Assembly: GCA_003577145.1 (NCBI GenBank)
Contig: QEUP01000010.1
Span: 124,001-188,000 of the forward strand
Origin: Acidobacteriota bacterium
GTDB lineage: Bacteria > Actinomycetota > Acidimicrobiia > Acidimicrobiales > Microtrichaceae
Direction: 5' to 3'
DNA: 64,000 nucleotides
Shown here one piece after another: positions 9,208 through 17,843 of this stretch. A model generated the notes under the pieces. It did not search any database and was not told the DNA's origin. It worked only from the letters and a program-made list of their open reading frames with translations. Both the position numbers and the translations under genes were made by a program. Position 1 is the first letter of the stretch. Every line of letters begins with the position of its first letter.

Positions 9208-9648
9208 TCAGCGTTCGAGCTCGTCGAGCAAGGTGTTCATCTCGCGGCGGAACCTCCGGAGCTCCTCACGGTGCAGTGCCGTGAGCGAGTCGAGGCGCAC
9301 CGAGCCCGTTCGGGTCAGCCCGACGATCTGTCGTCGCCGATCGTCGGGGTCAGCCTCGACCGTGATCAAGTCGTTCTGTTCAACCCGCCGTACGAGCTCT
9401 AGGGCGGCATTCGGGCTGATCTGCAACCTCTCGGCGAGGTCTCCGATCGAAGGACCCGTTTCGTCGTCCCAGCCCCGCACGGCCAGCAAGAGCTGATGGT
9501 GCGCCGGTGTGAGGCCGGCAACTCGGGCCGCCTCCTCCGAGAACCGCAGGAAGACCCGCAGCGCGTAGCGGAACTGTGCCAGCCGCGCGTACTGCCGGTC
9601 CGATAGGCCCTGGTCCCGAGCCGCGTTCGTACTCATTTCGGACATCAT
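9208..9648 (-). CDS. MarR family transcriptional regulator
   Basis: A 146-residue winged-helix repressor. It has the MarR order of helices: FRYALRVFLRFSEEAARVAGL, TPAHHQLLLAVRGW, the recognition helix region LQISPNAALELVRRVEQNDLI, and the wing EADPDDRRRQIVGLT. It is transcribed away from the ClC channel gene. A strong inverted repeat lies between them and overlaps its first codon. Autoregulation together with control of the channel gene is the natural reading. ATG 9636 is an alternative start. Confidence 0.9.
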   Translation of the reverse strand: MMSEMSTNAARDQGLSDRQYARLAQFRYALRVFLRFSEEAARVAGLTPAHHQLLLAVRGWDDETGPSIGDLAERLQISPNAALELVRRVEQNDLITVEADPDDRRRQIVGLTRTGSVRLDSLTALHREELRRFRREMNTLLDELER

Positions 9649-9687
9649 ATCGGGTTACGATGTATCCAATACCTCGTATTACGATAT
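9647..9687. promoter_or_regulatory. inverted-repeat operator between marR and clc genes
   Basis: Two 14-bp arms, ATATCGGGTTACGA (9647-9660) and TCGTATTACGATAT (9674-9687), are inverted repeats matching at 11 of 14 positions and separated by 13 bp. The site lies in an AT-rich pocket of otherwise GC-rich DNA, immediately upstream of both divergent genes. It is the probable binding site of the MarR protein. Confidence 0.75.
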
Positions 9688-9696
9688 AACGGACTT

Positions 9697-11406
9697 GTGA
9701 TCAACTCACGCCTCGATGCACCTACGGCCTCGTTGTTCAAGCTCACGGCGCTCGCCGCGGGCCTCGGTGCCCTCGCGGCCGGCGCGGCCTGGGTGCTACT
9801 CCGCCTCATCGCGATCATCACCAACCTTGCGCTGCTCCACACCCTGAGCTCGGAGCTGCCGCCCTCCAGCGCCTTCACCCGCAGCCCCACCATCGTGATC
9901 GCCGCAGTGTCCGGTGCCTTCGTCGTCTCCCTCCTGGCGTTGTGGTGCCCTGTCATCCGAGGCCATGGCATCCCCGAAGCGATGGAGGCGGTGTTGACCC
10001 GACAGAGCTGCATCTCTCCTCGCGCGGCGGTCGCCAAGCCGCTGTCCTCAGCCATCGCCATCGGTGTCGGCGGACCCTTCGGCGCCGAGGGACCGATCAT
10101 CGTGACCGGTGGCGCGATCGGTTCACTGCTCGGGCAGATCCTCCCTGTCACACCTTCGGAACGCAAGATCCTCCTGTGCTCCGGTGCGGCCGCTGGTATG
10201 GCCGCCACCTTCGGCGCCCCCATCGCTGCTGTCGTGCTAGCGGTCGAACTGCTCCTGTTCGAGTTCTCGCTGCGCTCGCTGCTCCCGCTTCTGGTCGCGA
10301 CGAGCATCGCCGGTGGCCTTCACGCCGCGCTGTTCGGGTCCGGACCGCTCTTCGAGATGCCCGCTCACGAGTTCTACGGACTCGAGACCCTCCCCCTCTT
10401 CGCGCTCCTGGGACTCGCCTGTGGGCTGCTCGCCTCTGTCATCTCACGAGGTCTGTTCCTCGTGGAGGCCGGCTTCCGTCGTCTGCCCGTACCCGAGTTC
10501 TGGCACCCCGTCATCGGTGCGGTCGGGTTCGCCACCGTGGGCTTGGTCGTCCCCGGCGCCTTGGGGGTCGGCTACGACGAGATCAGCGACGTGCTCAACG
10601 GCCGCCTCGCCACCGCCACCGTCATAGCGCTGCTCGTCGCGAAGCTGCTCGCCTGGTGGATCGCCCTCGGCTCGGGCACGTCGGGCGGGACGCTCGCCCC
10701 GTTGCTGCTCATCTCGGGATGCTTCGGCACGCTCTTCGGTGTGGTCGTCACCGACCTCCTCCCCTCCACCCAGACATCGGTCTCTGCCTTCGCCCTCGTC
10801 GCCATGGCCGCCACGTTCGGCGCAGCCACCCGGACCCCGCTCACCTCGATCGTGTTCGTCTTCGAGCTCACCCAGGACTATCAGGCTGTCCTGCCTCTCA
10901 TGGGCGCCACCGTCATAGCCGTGCTCGTCACCCAGATGCTCATGCGCGACTCGCTCATGACCGAGAAGCTCACGCGGCGCGGCATCCTCGTCCACAACAC
11001 CTACGATGTCGACCCGGCGAGCATCACCCGTGTCAGCGACGTGATGAGCAGTCCGGTTCAGACCCTGCCCGCGACCGCAACCATCCGCGACGCCGTAGCT
11101 GCCATCACCACCGGCGGCCATGCCGCCTACCCGCTCGTCGATGACTCACGATGCTGCGTCGGGATCGTCAGCCGATCCGACCTGGCCGGCCTCGACGACG
11201 ACCACGATGAAGACCTGCCTGTCCTCGAGATCGCCAGCAGGGACATCGTCACGATCCAACCAACCGCGACCATCAAAGACGCCCAGGGCCGCATCATCCT
11301 CGAATCGGTCGACCATCTGCCCGTCGTCGATGACGATGGCAAGCTCGTAGGTATGTGCACGCGCACCGACATCCTCCGCACCAACTCTCGCCGCCTGTCC
11401 CCGTAG
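9697..11406 (+). CDS. ClC-family chloride channel/antiporter with CBS domains
   Basis: A 569-residue membrane protein. ClC signatures are GHGIPEAMEAV (near 90), GPFGAEGPIIVTGG with the gating Glu at 131, and GSGTSGGTLAPLLL (near 328). The last 130 residues hold two CBS domains (SRVSDVMSSPVQTLPATAT and LEIASRDIVTIQPTAT), which bind adenine nucleotides and gate the pore. It moves chloride, possibly in exchange for protons; the proton-glutamate position was not resolved by eye. GTG start, ten bases after the MarR operator. Confidence 0.93.
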   Translation: MINSRLDAPTASLFKLTALAAGLGALAAGAAWVLLRLIAIITNLALLHTLSSELPPSSAFTRSPTIVIAAVSGAFVVSLLALWCPVIRGHGIPEAMEAVLTRQSCISPRAAVAKPLSSAIAIGVGGPFGAEGPIIVTGGAIGSLLGQILPVTPSERKILLCSGAAAGMAATFGAPIAAVVLAVELLLFEFSLRSLLPLLVATSIAGGLHAALFGSGPLFEMPAHEFYGLETLPLFALLGLACGLLASVISRGLFLVEAGFRRLPVPEFWHPVIGAVGFATVGLVVPGALGVGYDEISDVLNGRLATATVIALLVAKLLAWWIALGSGTSGGTLAPLLLISGCFGTLFGVVVTDLLPSTQTSVSAFALVAMAATFGAATRTPLTSIVFVFELTQDYQAVLPLMGATVIAVLVTQMLMRDSLMTEKLTRRGILVHNTYDVDPASITRVSDVMSSPVQTLPATATIRDAVAAITTGGHAAYPLVDDSRCCVGIVSRSDLAGLDDDHDEDLPVLEIASRDIVTIQPTATIKDAQGRIILESVDHLPVVDDDGKLVGMCTRTDILRTNSRRLSP

Positions 11407-11496
11407 CAACAAGCGGGTTCAGGTGGGAGCAATCTGGCTGTAGCCCGAGGTATCCTCCGACCGGCGGGACCTCACGCCGAATTGCCGACGCTTCTT

Positions 11497-11853
11497 CTAC
11501 CGGGCTTCGAGTACGTCGGCCAGCACTGTCGCGGCGCTGATGGAGATGTCACGCGTGGCAGTGAGCAGCGTGATCCCATCGGCTGCTGCCAGGTCCCGCA
11601 AGTGGTCGAGCGCGGCCACACGTTCATCGTCATCCAACTCCGCGCGGTAGCGGCGGGCGAACTCGTCGAAGCGGTCGGGGTCGTGGCCGTACCATTTGCG
11701 CAGCTCAGTCGACGGTGCCACCGCCTTGCACCACTCGTCGAGGGCCGCTCGTTGCTTCGTGAGGCCACGTGGCCAGATGCGGTCGACGAGCACGCGGGCG
11801 CCGTCGTCGGGCTCGGGATCCTCGTAGGCACGGCGCACCCGTACGGCGGTCAC
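11497..11853 (-). CDS. DUF488 family protein
   Basis: A 118-residue protein covering the complete DUF488 domain, with the diagnostic DGARVLVDRIWPRGLTK near the N-terminus, KWYGHDPDRFDEFARRYRAEL in the middle, and ITLLTATRDISISAATVL at the end. The biochemical role of this widespread small family is not established. It stands alone between the ClC gene and the NuoF-like gene. Confidence 0.88.
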   Translation of the reverse strand: MTAVRVRRAYEDPEPDDGARVLVDRIWPRGLTKQRAALDEWCKAVAPSTELRKWYGHDPDRFDEFARRYRAELDDDERVAALDHLRDLAAADGITLLTATRDISISAATVLADVLEAR

Positions 11854-12069
11854 GCCACCGGTCCCTGGTGGTCGGGATCAGGACCCTGCCGGATGTGGTC
11901 GAAGAAGCACATGCGTCTCGCCTCCTTGTGGCCCACACACCCCAGTCTTCCACTGGTGAAGCGCCGATCCGAACCGGCTCCCACATCTGTCGGGTCAGGC
12001 CGGGACCAGCTTCGACGGGCATGCGGTCGCGTTGACGCGCGTCCCGCCAACGCGTAGTAAGGGGTGCAC

Positions 12070-13449
12070 ATGACGCAGTTCCTCCTCCCGCAGAGCGCGG
12101 TCACGTCGTTCGAGGATTACCTGGTGGCGACAGGCGGTGGCCAGGGGGTGCAACGCGCTCAAGAGATCGGTCCCAAAGCCACGATCGACATCGTGCGCGC
12201 TGCCGGCTTGCGGGGGCGTGGCGGCGGCGGTTTCCCAACCGGCCAGAAGTGGGCGGGTATCGCGTCCCAAGCCGGCACCCGACGCTACGTCGTCTGCAAC
12301 GGTGCCGAGGGCGAACCCGGAACGTTCAAAGACCGTGCGCTGATGCGCGCCAACCCCTATCAACTCGTCGAGGGCGTCATCATCGCCGCGTTCGCCGTCG
12401 GCGCAGCGGAGGCGTTCATCTGCGTGAAGGCGAGCTTCGACATCGAGCGCCAAGCGATCACGCGCGCGGTGCAGGAGCTGCAAGAGGCCGGTATCTGCAC
12501 CGACTGCAAGGTGACGATCGTCGCTGGACCGGACGAGTACCTGTTCGGTGAGGAGAAGGCGATGCTCGAGGTGATCGAGGGAAAGCCACCGCTCCCACGC
12601 TGGTTCCCGCCATACGAGCACGGCTTGTTCGCGGCCGCCCCGCAAATCGGTTGGGAGTCGACGCCGCGGCCAAGCGACGCCGGTGGGCCGAACCCGACCC
12701 TGGTGAACAACGTCGAGACACTCTCCAACGTGCCGCACATCCTGGCGAAGGGCGCCGAGTGGTTCAGGTCGATGGGTACTGCCGAATCCCCAGGGACCAT
12801 CGTGGCGACCGTCGTCGGCGATGTAGTCGCACCCGACGTCGGCGAGGTCGAGCTCGGCGCACCGCTGGGAGAGCTGATCGACGCTGTCGGCAGCGGTGTG
12901 CGGCCCGGCCGGGCCGTCAAGGCGGTGTTCTCAGGGGTGGCCAACCCGGTAGTGACAGCTGACCATCTCGACGTGCCCGTGAGCTACGAGGGCCTGGCAT
13001 CGGTCGGCAGTGCCATGGGGGCCGCGGGGTTCATCGTGTACGACGACACCGCCTGCATGGTTGACGCGGCCTGCCGCTTGTCCCGGTTCCTCCACGTCGA
13101 GTCCTGCGGACAGTGCCCACCCTGCAAGCTCGGTTCTGGCGAGATCACCACCCGCCTCGAACGCATCGAGGCGGGCGCTGGGACCGATGGCGACATCGCA
13201 GCTATCGGCGGCTGGCTCGAACGGGTCACCGACGGGAACCGCTGCTACCTTGCCGTGGAGGAACAGGTGCTGGTCAGCAGCGTCCTGCGCGCCTTTCCCG
13301 ATGAGTTCGCCGAGCACATCGAGCGCCACGCATGCCCTCGACCGGGCAGCCGGCCGATCCCCAAGCTGCTCGACCTGGCTGGCGGCACCGCCACCTACGA
13401 CGAGACATACCGGCGGAAGCGTCCCGACTGGACCTACGCCCCAGAGTGA
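12070..13449 (+). CDS. NuoF-like NADH dehydrogenase flavoprotein (stand-alone)
   Basis: 459 residues of the complex I 51-kDa subunit family. The NADH/FMN site is GRGGGGFPTGQKW (residues 49-61), followed by CNGAEGEPGTFKDRALM; the [4Fe-4S] motif ESCGQCPPCKLG lies near residue 345. There is no NuoE or NuoG partner in the window, so it is not part of a complex I operon; family relatives work as diaphorases in formate dehydrogenases or as solitary oxidoreductases. ATG 12070 follows AAGGGG at good spacing. Its last 16 bases overlap the convergent alcohol dehydrogenase gene. Confidence 0.87.
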   Translation: MTQFLLPQSAVTSFEDYLVATGGGQGVQRAQEIGPKATIDIVRAAGLRGRGGGGFPTGQKWAGIASQAGTRRYVVCNGAEGEPGTFKDRALMRANPYQLVEGVIIAAFAVGAAEAFICVKASFDIERQAITRAVQELQEAGICTDCKVTIVAGPDEYLFGEEKAMLEVIEGKPPLPRWFPPYEHGLFAAAPQIGWESTPRPSDAGGPNPTLVNNVETLSNVPHILAKGAEWFRSMGTAESPGTIVATVVGDVVAPDVGEVELGAPLGELIDAVGSGVRPGRAVKAVFSGVANPVVTADHLDVPVSYEGLASVGSAMGAAGFIVYDDTACMVDAACRLSRFLHVESCGQCPPCKLGSGEITTRLERIEAGAGTDGDIAAIGGWLERVTDGNRCYLAVEEQVLVSSVLRAFPDEFAEHIERHACPRPGSRPIPKLLDLAGGTATYDETYRRKRPDWTYAPE

Positions 13450-14558
13450 CCGGCCGGCTCTGACTTCTCGAAGGTCACGATCGGTCTCGGCGCACGATGG
13501 TCCCGCAGGTCCGCCATGGCCTCGTTGACGTCTTCGAGCGGGTAGCGGCTCCCGGTCAGTTCGGCGAGGTGGAGACGTCCCTGTGAATACAGGTCGGCGA
13601 GCACGGGGAAGTCCCGTTGCGGGTCAGCAGACCCGTAGATCGATCCGGTGAGGCGCTTCTCCAGCAGCAGGTGGAAGGGCCACACCTCGAGGGTGGTGGC
13701 AAGCGGCGGCAAGCCGACCACAACAGCAGTTCCGCCGGGGTGAACTGCCTCGAGGATCCGGCGCATGACCTCGGGCTCACCCGTTGCTTCGATGACGCCA
13801 TCGACGCCACCACCCGAGATGGCCAGGATCTCCGCGAAGGGGTCGACCGCTGCGGGATCGATCGTGTGCTGAGCACCGAGTTGTCCGGCCAGGACACGCC
13901 GGGATCCAACCGGGTCGACTGCGATCACCAGACGGGCACCGGCGATCCGTGCTGCCTGGATCGCCGCAAGGCCGACCGCGCCACATCCAACAACGGCGAC
14001 GCTCGATCCGACGGTTGCTCCCGCGGCGTTGACAGCAGCACCGAAGCCGGTCATAACACCGCAGCCGAGCATGCAGAGGTGCTCCGGGTCGAGTCCCTCG
14101 GGCACGGGAACCGCGCACGCGTCCGGAACCACGATCGCCTCGGCGAGGCATCCGAGACCCATGTAGGTCCCCATGATGACATCACCACGACTGAGACATC
14201 CGCCCGACGGACAAGTTGAGAGCTCCTGACAGAGCTGCGGCCGACCTTCGCGACATCGCGGGCAGCGGCCACATCGCGGTGTCCATGACAACACGACCGC
14301 TGTGCCCGGCTGGTGCCGGCTACCTCTTCCGACTCGTTCGATGATGCCGGCACCTTCGTGACCGAGCACTGCTGGAAAGCGAATGCCTTCGCCGGTGAGC
14401 GCTACGTGCGCGTCGCTGCGACAAAGCGCTGTGGCCGAGAGGCGTACGACGACCTCCCCGGCCTCAGGTTCTCGTAGCTCGAGCTCTTGGACTTCGAATT
14501 CGCCTGCGACTTCCTCGATGACTGCCGCACGCACGCGTCCCGGACCCGGTGCCGTCAT
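13434..14558 (-). CDS. zinc-dependent alcohol dehydrogenase (MDR family)
   Basis: 374 residues with a complete class III-like MDR layout. Catalytic zinc ligands are Cys46 (LCRSDAH) and His67-Glu68 (GHEGAGIIE). The structural zinc lobe is CGRCPRCREGRPQLC (Cys 96, 99, 102, 110). The NAD-binding Rossmann motif is VAVVGCGAVGLAAIQAARIAG. Members resemble the NDMA-dependent and Rxyl_3153-type enzymes that oxidise alcohols or thiol adducts. The overlap with the NuoF-like gene is tail to tail, so the two are not co-transcribed. Confidence 0.9.
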   Translation of the reverse strand: MTAPGPGRVRAAVIEEVAGEFEVQELELREPEAGEVVVRLSATALCRSDAHVALTGEGIRFPAVLGHEGAGIIERVGRGSRHQPGTAVVLSWTPRCGRCPRCREGRPQLCQELSTCPSGGCLSRGDVIMGTYMGLGCLAEAIVVPDACAVPVPEGLDPEHLCMLGCGVMTGFGAAVNAAGATVGSSVAVVGCGAVGLAAIQAARIAGARLVIAVDPVGSRRVLAGQLGAQHTIDPAAVDPFAEILAISGGGVDGVIEATGEPEVMRRILEAVHPGGTAVVVGLPPLATTLEVWPFHLLLEKRLTGSIYGSADPQRDFPVLADLYSQGRLHLAELTGSRYPLEDVNEAMADLRDHRAPRPIVTFEKSEPAGHSGA

Positions 14559-14771
14559 GTGATCAGGTGACCCCCGTGAGCGGAGAGCACATCGTCGGGC
14601 TGCCGACTCGTCGCAGAGAGGATGCCCGCAGGGCAGCCGTCGGGCCTTCGCGTCGCTGCACTCCCTGACCGTAGCGTCCCGTGCCGGGCTGTGATTGCCA
14701 AGCCGCGCTGATTGTCACATGACTGAGGCTTCGATAGCTTGAGCGCGCCCGAGAAGAAGGGGAGATCCGCG

Positions 14772-15167
14772 ATGGTCTTCGAGGAAACAGTGGTTCTGCG
14801 ACTGCCCTTCGACGAAGCGCTGGACGAGGTCAAGGCGGCACTGGCCGCCGAAGGCTTCGGTACCCTCACCGAGATAGACGTGCAGGCAACACTCAAGGCG
14901 AAGCTCGGCGAGGACATGGACAGCTACGTGATCGTCGGTGCATGCAATCCAGCTCTGGCCCATCGCGCCCTCGAGGTGGAGCCACAGATCGGTGTTCTTC
15001 TCCCCTGCAACGTCGTCGTCCGTGAGGTCGACGGTGACGTTGTCGTGGATGCGATGGATCCTGGGCTGATGGCCAACCTGACCGGGCGAGACGCGGTGCA
15101 GCCGATAGCCGACGAGGCCCGTCGCCTCATCAGCAATGCCCTGGACCGGCTCTTGAGCCGTTCATGA
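14772..15167 (+). CDS. DUF302 domain protein
   Basis: 131 residues spanning the DUF302 domain: FDEALDEVKAALAAEGFGTL, TEIDVQATLKAKLGEDMDSY, VIVGACNPALAHRALEVEP, then LLPCNVVVREVDGDVVVDAMDP. The small alpha-beta fold is known from structures, but its function is not. ATG 14772 follows GAAGAAGGGGAGATCCGCG. About 210 bp of non-coding sequence precedes it. It converges, with a 2-bp gap, on the antiporter pair. Confidence 0.9.
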   Translation: MVFEETVVLRLPFDEALDEVKAALAAEGFGTLTEIDVQATLKAKLGEDMDSYVIVGACNPALAHRALEVEPQIGVLLPCNVVVREVDGDVVVDAMDPGLMANLTGRDAVQPIADEARRLISNALDRLLSRS

Positions 15168-15169
15168 TG

Positions 15170-16333
15170 TCACGGGGCGCGCTGCGGGATCCGTTTCGCA
15201 ATGGCGGTGCTGCGTGACGAGAGCAGAGGACCGACAACGGCGAGGATCAAGACGTAGGCACCGATGAGTGGCGCGATGCGTTCGTCCAAGCCGGCAGCGA
15301 TGGCGAGAGAGGCGAGGATGAGCGACAACTCACCGCGACCAAGGGTCGTGAAGGAGATGTTGAGTGCAGCGACGCGACTGAATTTGTACCAGCGGGCCGT
15401 TATGAGCCCCGCCACGACGTTCAGGATCAACGTCAGCACAACCGCACCGGCAACCACAGCGGTAACCGATCCGAGGTCGGCGGGGTCGATCGACAGACCA
15501 AACGCAAAGAAGAACACCGCCGCGAACGTGTCTCGGAGGGGGAGCACGAGACGGCTGATCCGTTCGGCCGCGGCTGTCTCGGCGACGATGAGACCGATCA
15601 TGAACGCGCCGATCGCGTCGGACACACCGAGCTCAGAGGCGATGCCGGCAACCAGGACAGCGAGGCCGACAAAGCTCACGGTGAGCAGTTCGTCGTCGTC
15701 AGTGGGGACCAACCGGCCGACGGCAGTCGCTCCCCAGCGTGCGATCACGGCCAGGACCACGAGAAAGCCGAGAGCGACGGCGAACTCGCCGATGGCGCTG
15801 ACCAGGGAGTCCGCATCGCCCAGCAGCGGTTGGAGGGCAGCAAGGTAGACAGCGAGGAAGAGATCCTCGACCACGATGATCCCGAGGATCACACGTGTCT
15901 CGGGGTTTGCGAGGCGGCGCAGCTCGGTGACCAACTTGGTCACGATCGCCGATGACGAGATCCCTACCGCTCCGGCGATCACGAACGCTTCAGCGACCCC
16001 CCAACCGAGTGCCAGCGCGAAGAGCAGCCCCCCCGTCATGTTCAACGCGAGGTACAAGGCACCGGTACCGAGCAGCTTTCGTCCACCACTCGTCAAGCCG
16101 GAGATGTTGAACTCCAGCCCGAGGTGGAACAGCAACAGGATCAATCCGAGGGTGGCCAGCAGGCCCAGGTCCCCGGGGTCCTCGACGAGATCGAGGCCCG
16201 GCGTGTGAGGACCGAACACCACGCCCGCGAGCATGAAGAGCGGGATCGTGGGGAAACCGATACGCCGCCCGAGCCGGGCCAAGAGGGCGGCAGTGATCAG
16301 CGCTCCGCCCACTGCGATGAGCTCGTTGCTCAC
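15170..16333 (-). CDS. cation:proton antiporter, CPA2 family (KhtU-like membrane subunit)
   Basis: 387 residues with about 12 transmembrane helices and no C-terminal TrkA-N domain. It has the CPA2 features FHLGLEFNISGL and GAVGISSSAIVTKLV. It most likely exchanges K+ (or Na+) for H+ at the cytoplasmic membrane. It is translated directly after the regulatory subunit gene, with a 4-bp ATGA overlap, which is the gene order of Bacillus KhtTU. Confidence 0.88.
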   Translation of the reverse strand: MSNELIAVGGALITAALLARLGRRIGFPTIPLFMLAGVVFGPHTPGLDLVEDPGDLGLLATLGLILLLFHLGLEFNISGLTSGGRKLLGTGALYLALNMTGGLLFALALGWGVAEAFVIAGAVGISSSAIVTKLVTELRRLANPETRVILGIIVVEDLFLAVYLAALQPLLGDADSLVSAIGEFAVALGFLVVLAVIARWGATAVGRLVPTDDDELLTVSFVGLAVLVAGIASELGVSDAIGAFMIGLIVAETAAAERISRLVLPLRDTFAAVFFFAFGLSIDPADLGSVTAVVAGAVVLTLILNVVAGLITARWYKFSRVAALNISFTTLGRGELSLILASLAIAAGLDERIAPLIGAYVLILAVVGPLLSSRSTAIAKRIPQRAP

Positions 16334-16848
16334 GGGTCAATCACGTGTCGACGGAACCGGATCAAGTCGTCCGGTCGACCCAGCACCACGAGGCGGTCTT
16401 CCGCGCGAAGCACTTCGGTGGGCTCGGGGGCGAGGATCGCGTCATCGTCTCGGACGATCGCCGCAACCGTCATCCCGGTGTGCCGGCGGATCTCCAGATC
16501 CGCGATCGACTGTCCGGCCCCGCGTGAGTCCTCGCTGACGGTGACCCAATCGATCAGTAGACCGCCGACGACGGACTCGATCTCTTCGACGACCGATGGC
16601 TTGAAGTACGCGCCGCCCAAGATCGCCGACAGGGTCCTGGCCTGAGCGTCCGACAGAGACGCTGTCGCGGCTGGCTCCTCATGGCCGGCAGCCAGCACAT
16701 AGAGATCACGGCGACCGGAATGGTGGATCACCGTGACGATCGATTGGTCATCGCCGAGGGGAAGGTCGAATCGGCGGCCGATGCCGGGCATCGACTGCTC
16801 GGTGACCTCAGCCGGCGACAGACGCGCACGACGGGCGGTTTCTCCCAT
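16330..16848 (-). CDS. antiporter regulatory subunit with TrkA-C (RCK-C) domain (KhtT-like)
   Basis: 172 residues. The N-terminal third (MPGIGRRFDLPLGDDQSIVTV and following) matches the KhtT domain; the last 80 residues are an RCK-C/TrkA-C ligand-binding domain (AIVRDDDAILAPEPTEVLRAEDRLVVLG). KhtT subunits sit on the cytoplasmic side of their antiporter and gate it by nucleotide or second-messenger binding. ATG 16848 is supported by AGGAGG seven bases upstream. It is the first gene of a two-gene operon. Confidence 0.87.
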   Translation of the reverse strand: MGETARRARLSPAEVTEQSMPGIGRRFDLPLGDDQSIVTVIHHSGRRDLYVLAAGHEEPAATASLSDAQARTLSAILGGAYFKPSVVEEIESVVGGLLIDWVTVSEDSRGAGQSIADLEIRRHTGMTVAAIVRDDDAILAPEPTEVLRAEDRLVVLGRPDDLIRFRRHVIDP

Positions 16849-16958
16849 GGGAGACCTCCTGTGGACAAGACAGGTCGAGGTTGGGTGACGACCATGTGTA
16901 GCTCATACGAGCGACAGATGAGGCCACCACTCGCGTACCGCCGATGACGTCGATCTGC

Positions 16959-17789
16959 TTACACGTGGCCGGCGGCGAGGATCGCTCGCCCCGGCAAGGC
17001 GACTCCTCGATCGCTGGTGTGCTCTGCTGCGAGCTGAGCGGCGGTCTGGTGAACAGCGGCGAGCTGTCCCGGTGTCGCTGCGGCGAACAGGGCCGCTAGC
17101 GGCCCTGCCAACGAGCTGACCCGTTCGACGTGCGTTTCGATGCTCTCGGCATGAAAGATGGTCGGGATCTCGCCGATGACCACATCGAGGAACGCCGCAT
17201 CCTCCGCCAGCGCCGCGAGGTGGACCGGGTCGCCCAGGGAGAAGATGCCTCCGGGACCGACCGGCGAGCCACCCGCGACAAGCCCGTTCATCATCGCCGC
17301 CATTCCGACACACGTCATCCAGGGGTTGTCCTCGATGCCGGCCCAGGTCAGCGAGGCAAATCTACCGCCGGCACGAAGGACACGGTGGATCTCACCGAAT
17401 GCGCTCGCCGGGTCGAGGGTGAACATCAGGCCCATGCGACAGACGACGACGTCGAAGGAATCATCAGGTCGGCCGATTGACGATGCGTCGAGCACCGCGA
17501 CCTCTACGTTGCCGTGCCCGGCATTGCGGTACTGCGCGATCTCGACCATGCTCGGCGCGACGTCGCTGACCACGACGTGGCCGGTAGGTCCGACAAGCTC
17601 CGACCAGCGCCCGCCCAACGTGCCCGGACCCGCCGCTAGCTCGAGCACCCGATCTCCCGGCCTGACATCGGCTGCCGCCACCAGCGCCTCGGTCGCGGCC
17701 AGGGTCTGGCTCTCGACGTAGTCGCTGCTGCTGTCCCACGCGCGGGCAACCGCATTCCAGTGCTCAGCGGGCGTCGCCGTCGATGCCAT
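16959..17789 (-). CDS. class I SAM-dependent methyltransferase
   Basis: 276 residues. Motif I VLELAAGPGTLGGRW and the downstream VVVSDVAPSMVEIAQ, EVAVLDASSI and FDVVVCRMGLMFT follow the UbiE/COQ5-like Rossmann fold, so it transfers a methyl group from S-adenosylmethionine to a small molecule. GGAGG lies five bases before ATG 17789, which fixes the start. It is divergent from a TetR gene, with two direct repeats between them, so the TetR protein probably represses it. Confidence 0.87.
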   Translation of the reverse strand: MASTATPAEHWNAVARAWDSSSDYVESQTLAATEALVAAADVRPGDRVLELAAGPGTLGGRWSELVGPTGHVVVSDVAPSMVEIAQYRNAGHGNVEVAVLDASSIGRPDDSFDVVVCRMGLMFTLDPASAFGEIHRVLRAGGRFASLTWAGIEDNPWMTCVGMAAMMNGLVAGGSPVGPGGIFSLGDPVHLAALAEDAAFLDVVIGEIPTIFHAESIETHVERVSSLAGPLAALFAAATPGQLAAVHQTAAQLAAEHTSDRGVALPGRAILAAGHV

Positions 17790-17797
17790 GGTCGCCT

Positions 17798-17837
17798 CCA
17801 ATATCGGATACACTCGCCATTACTCCAATACAGGATA
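17798..17837. promoter_or_regulatory. twin direct-repeat operator between methyltransferase and tetR genes
   Basis: CCAATATCGGATA (17798-17810) and CCAATACAGGATA (17825-17837) are direct repeats matching at 11 of 13 positions, with starts 27 bp apart in an AT-rich divergent promoter. They are likely sites for the adjacent TetR regulator. Confidence 0.6.
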
Positions 17838-17843
17838 TATGTA

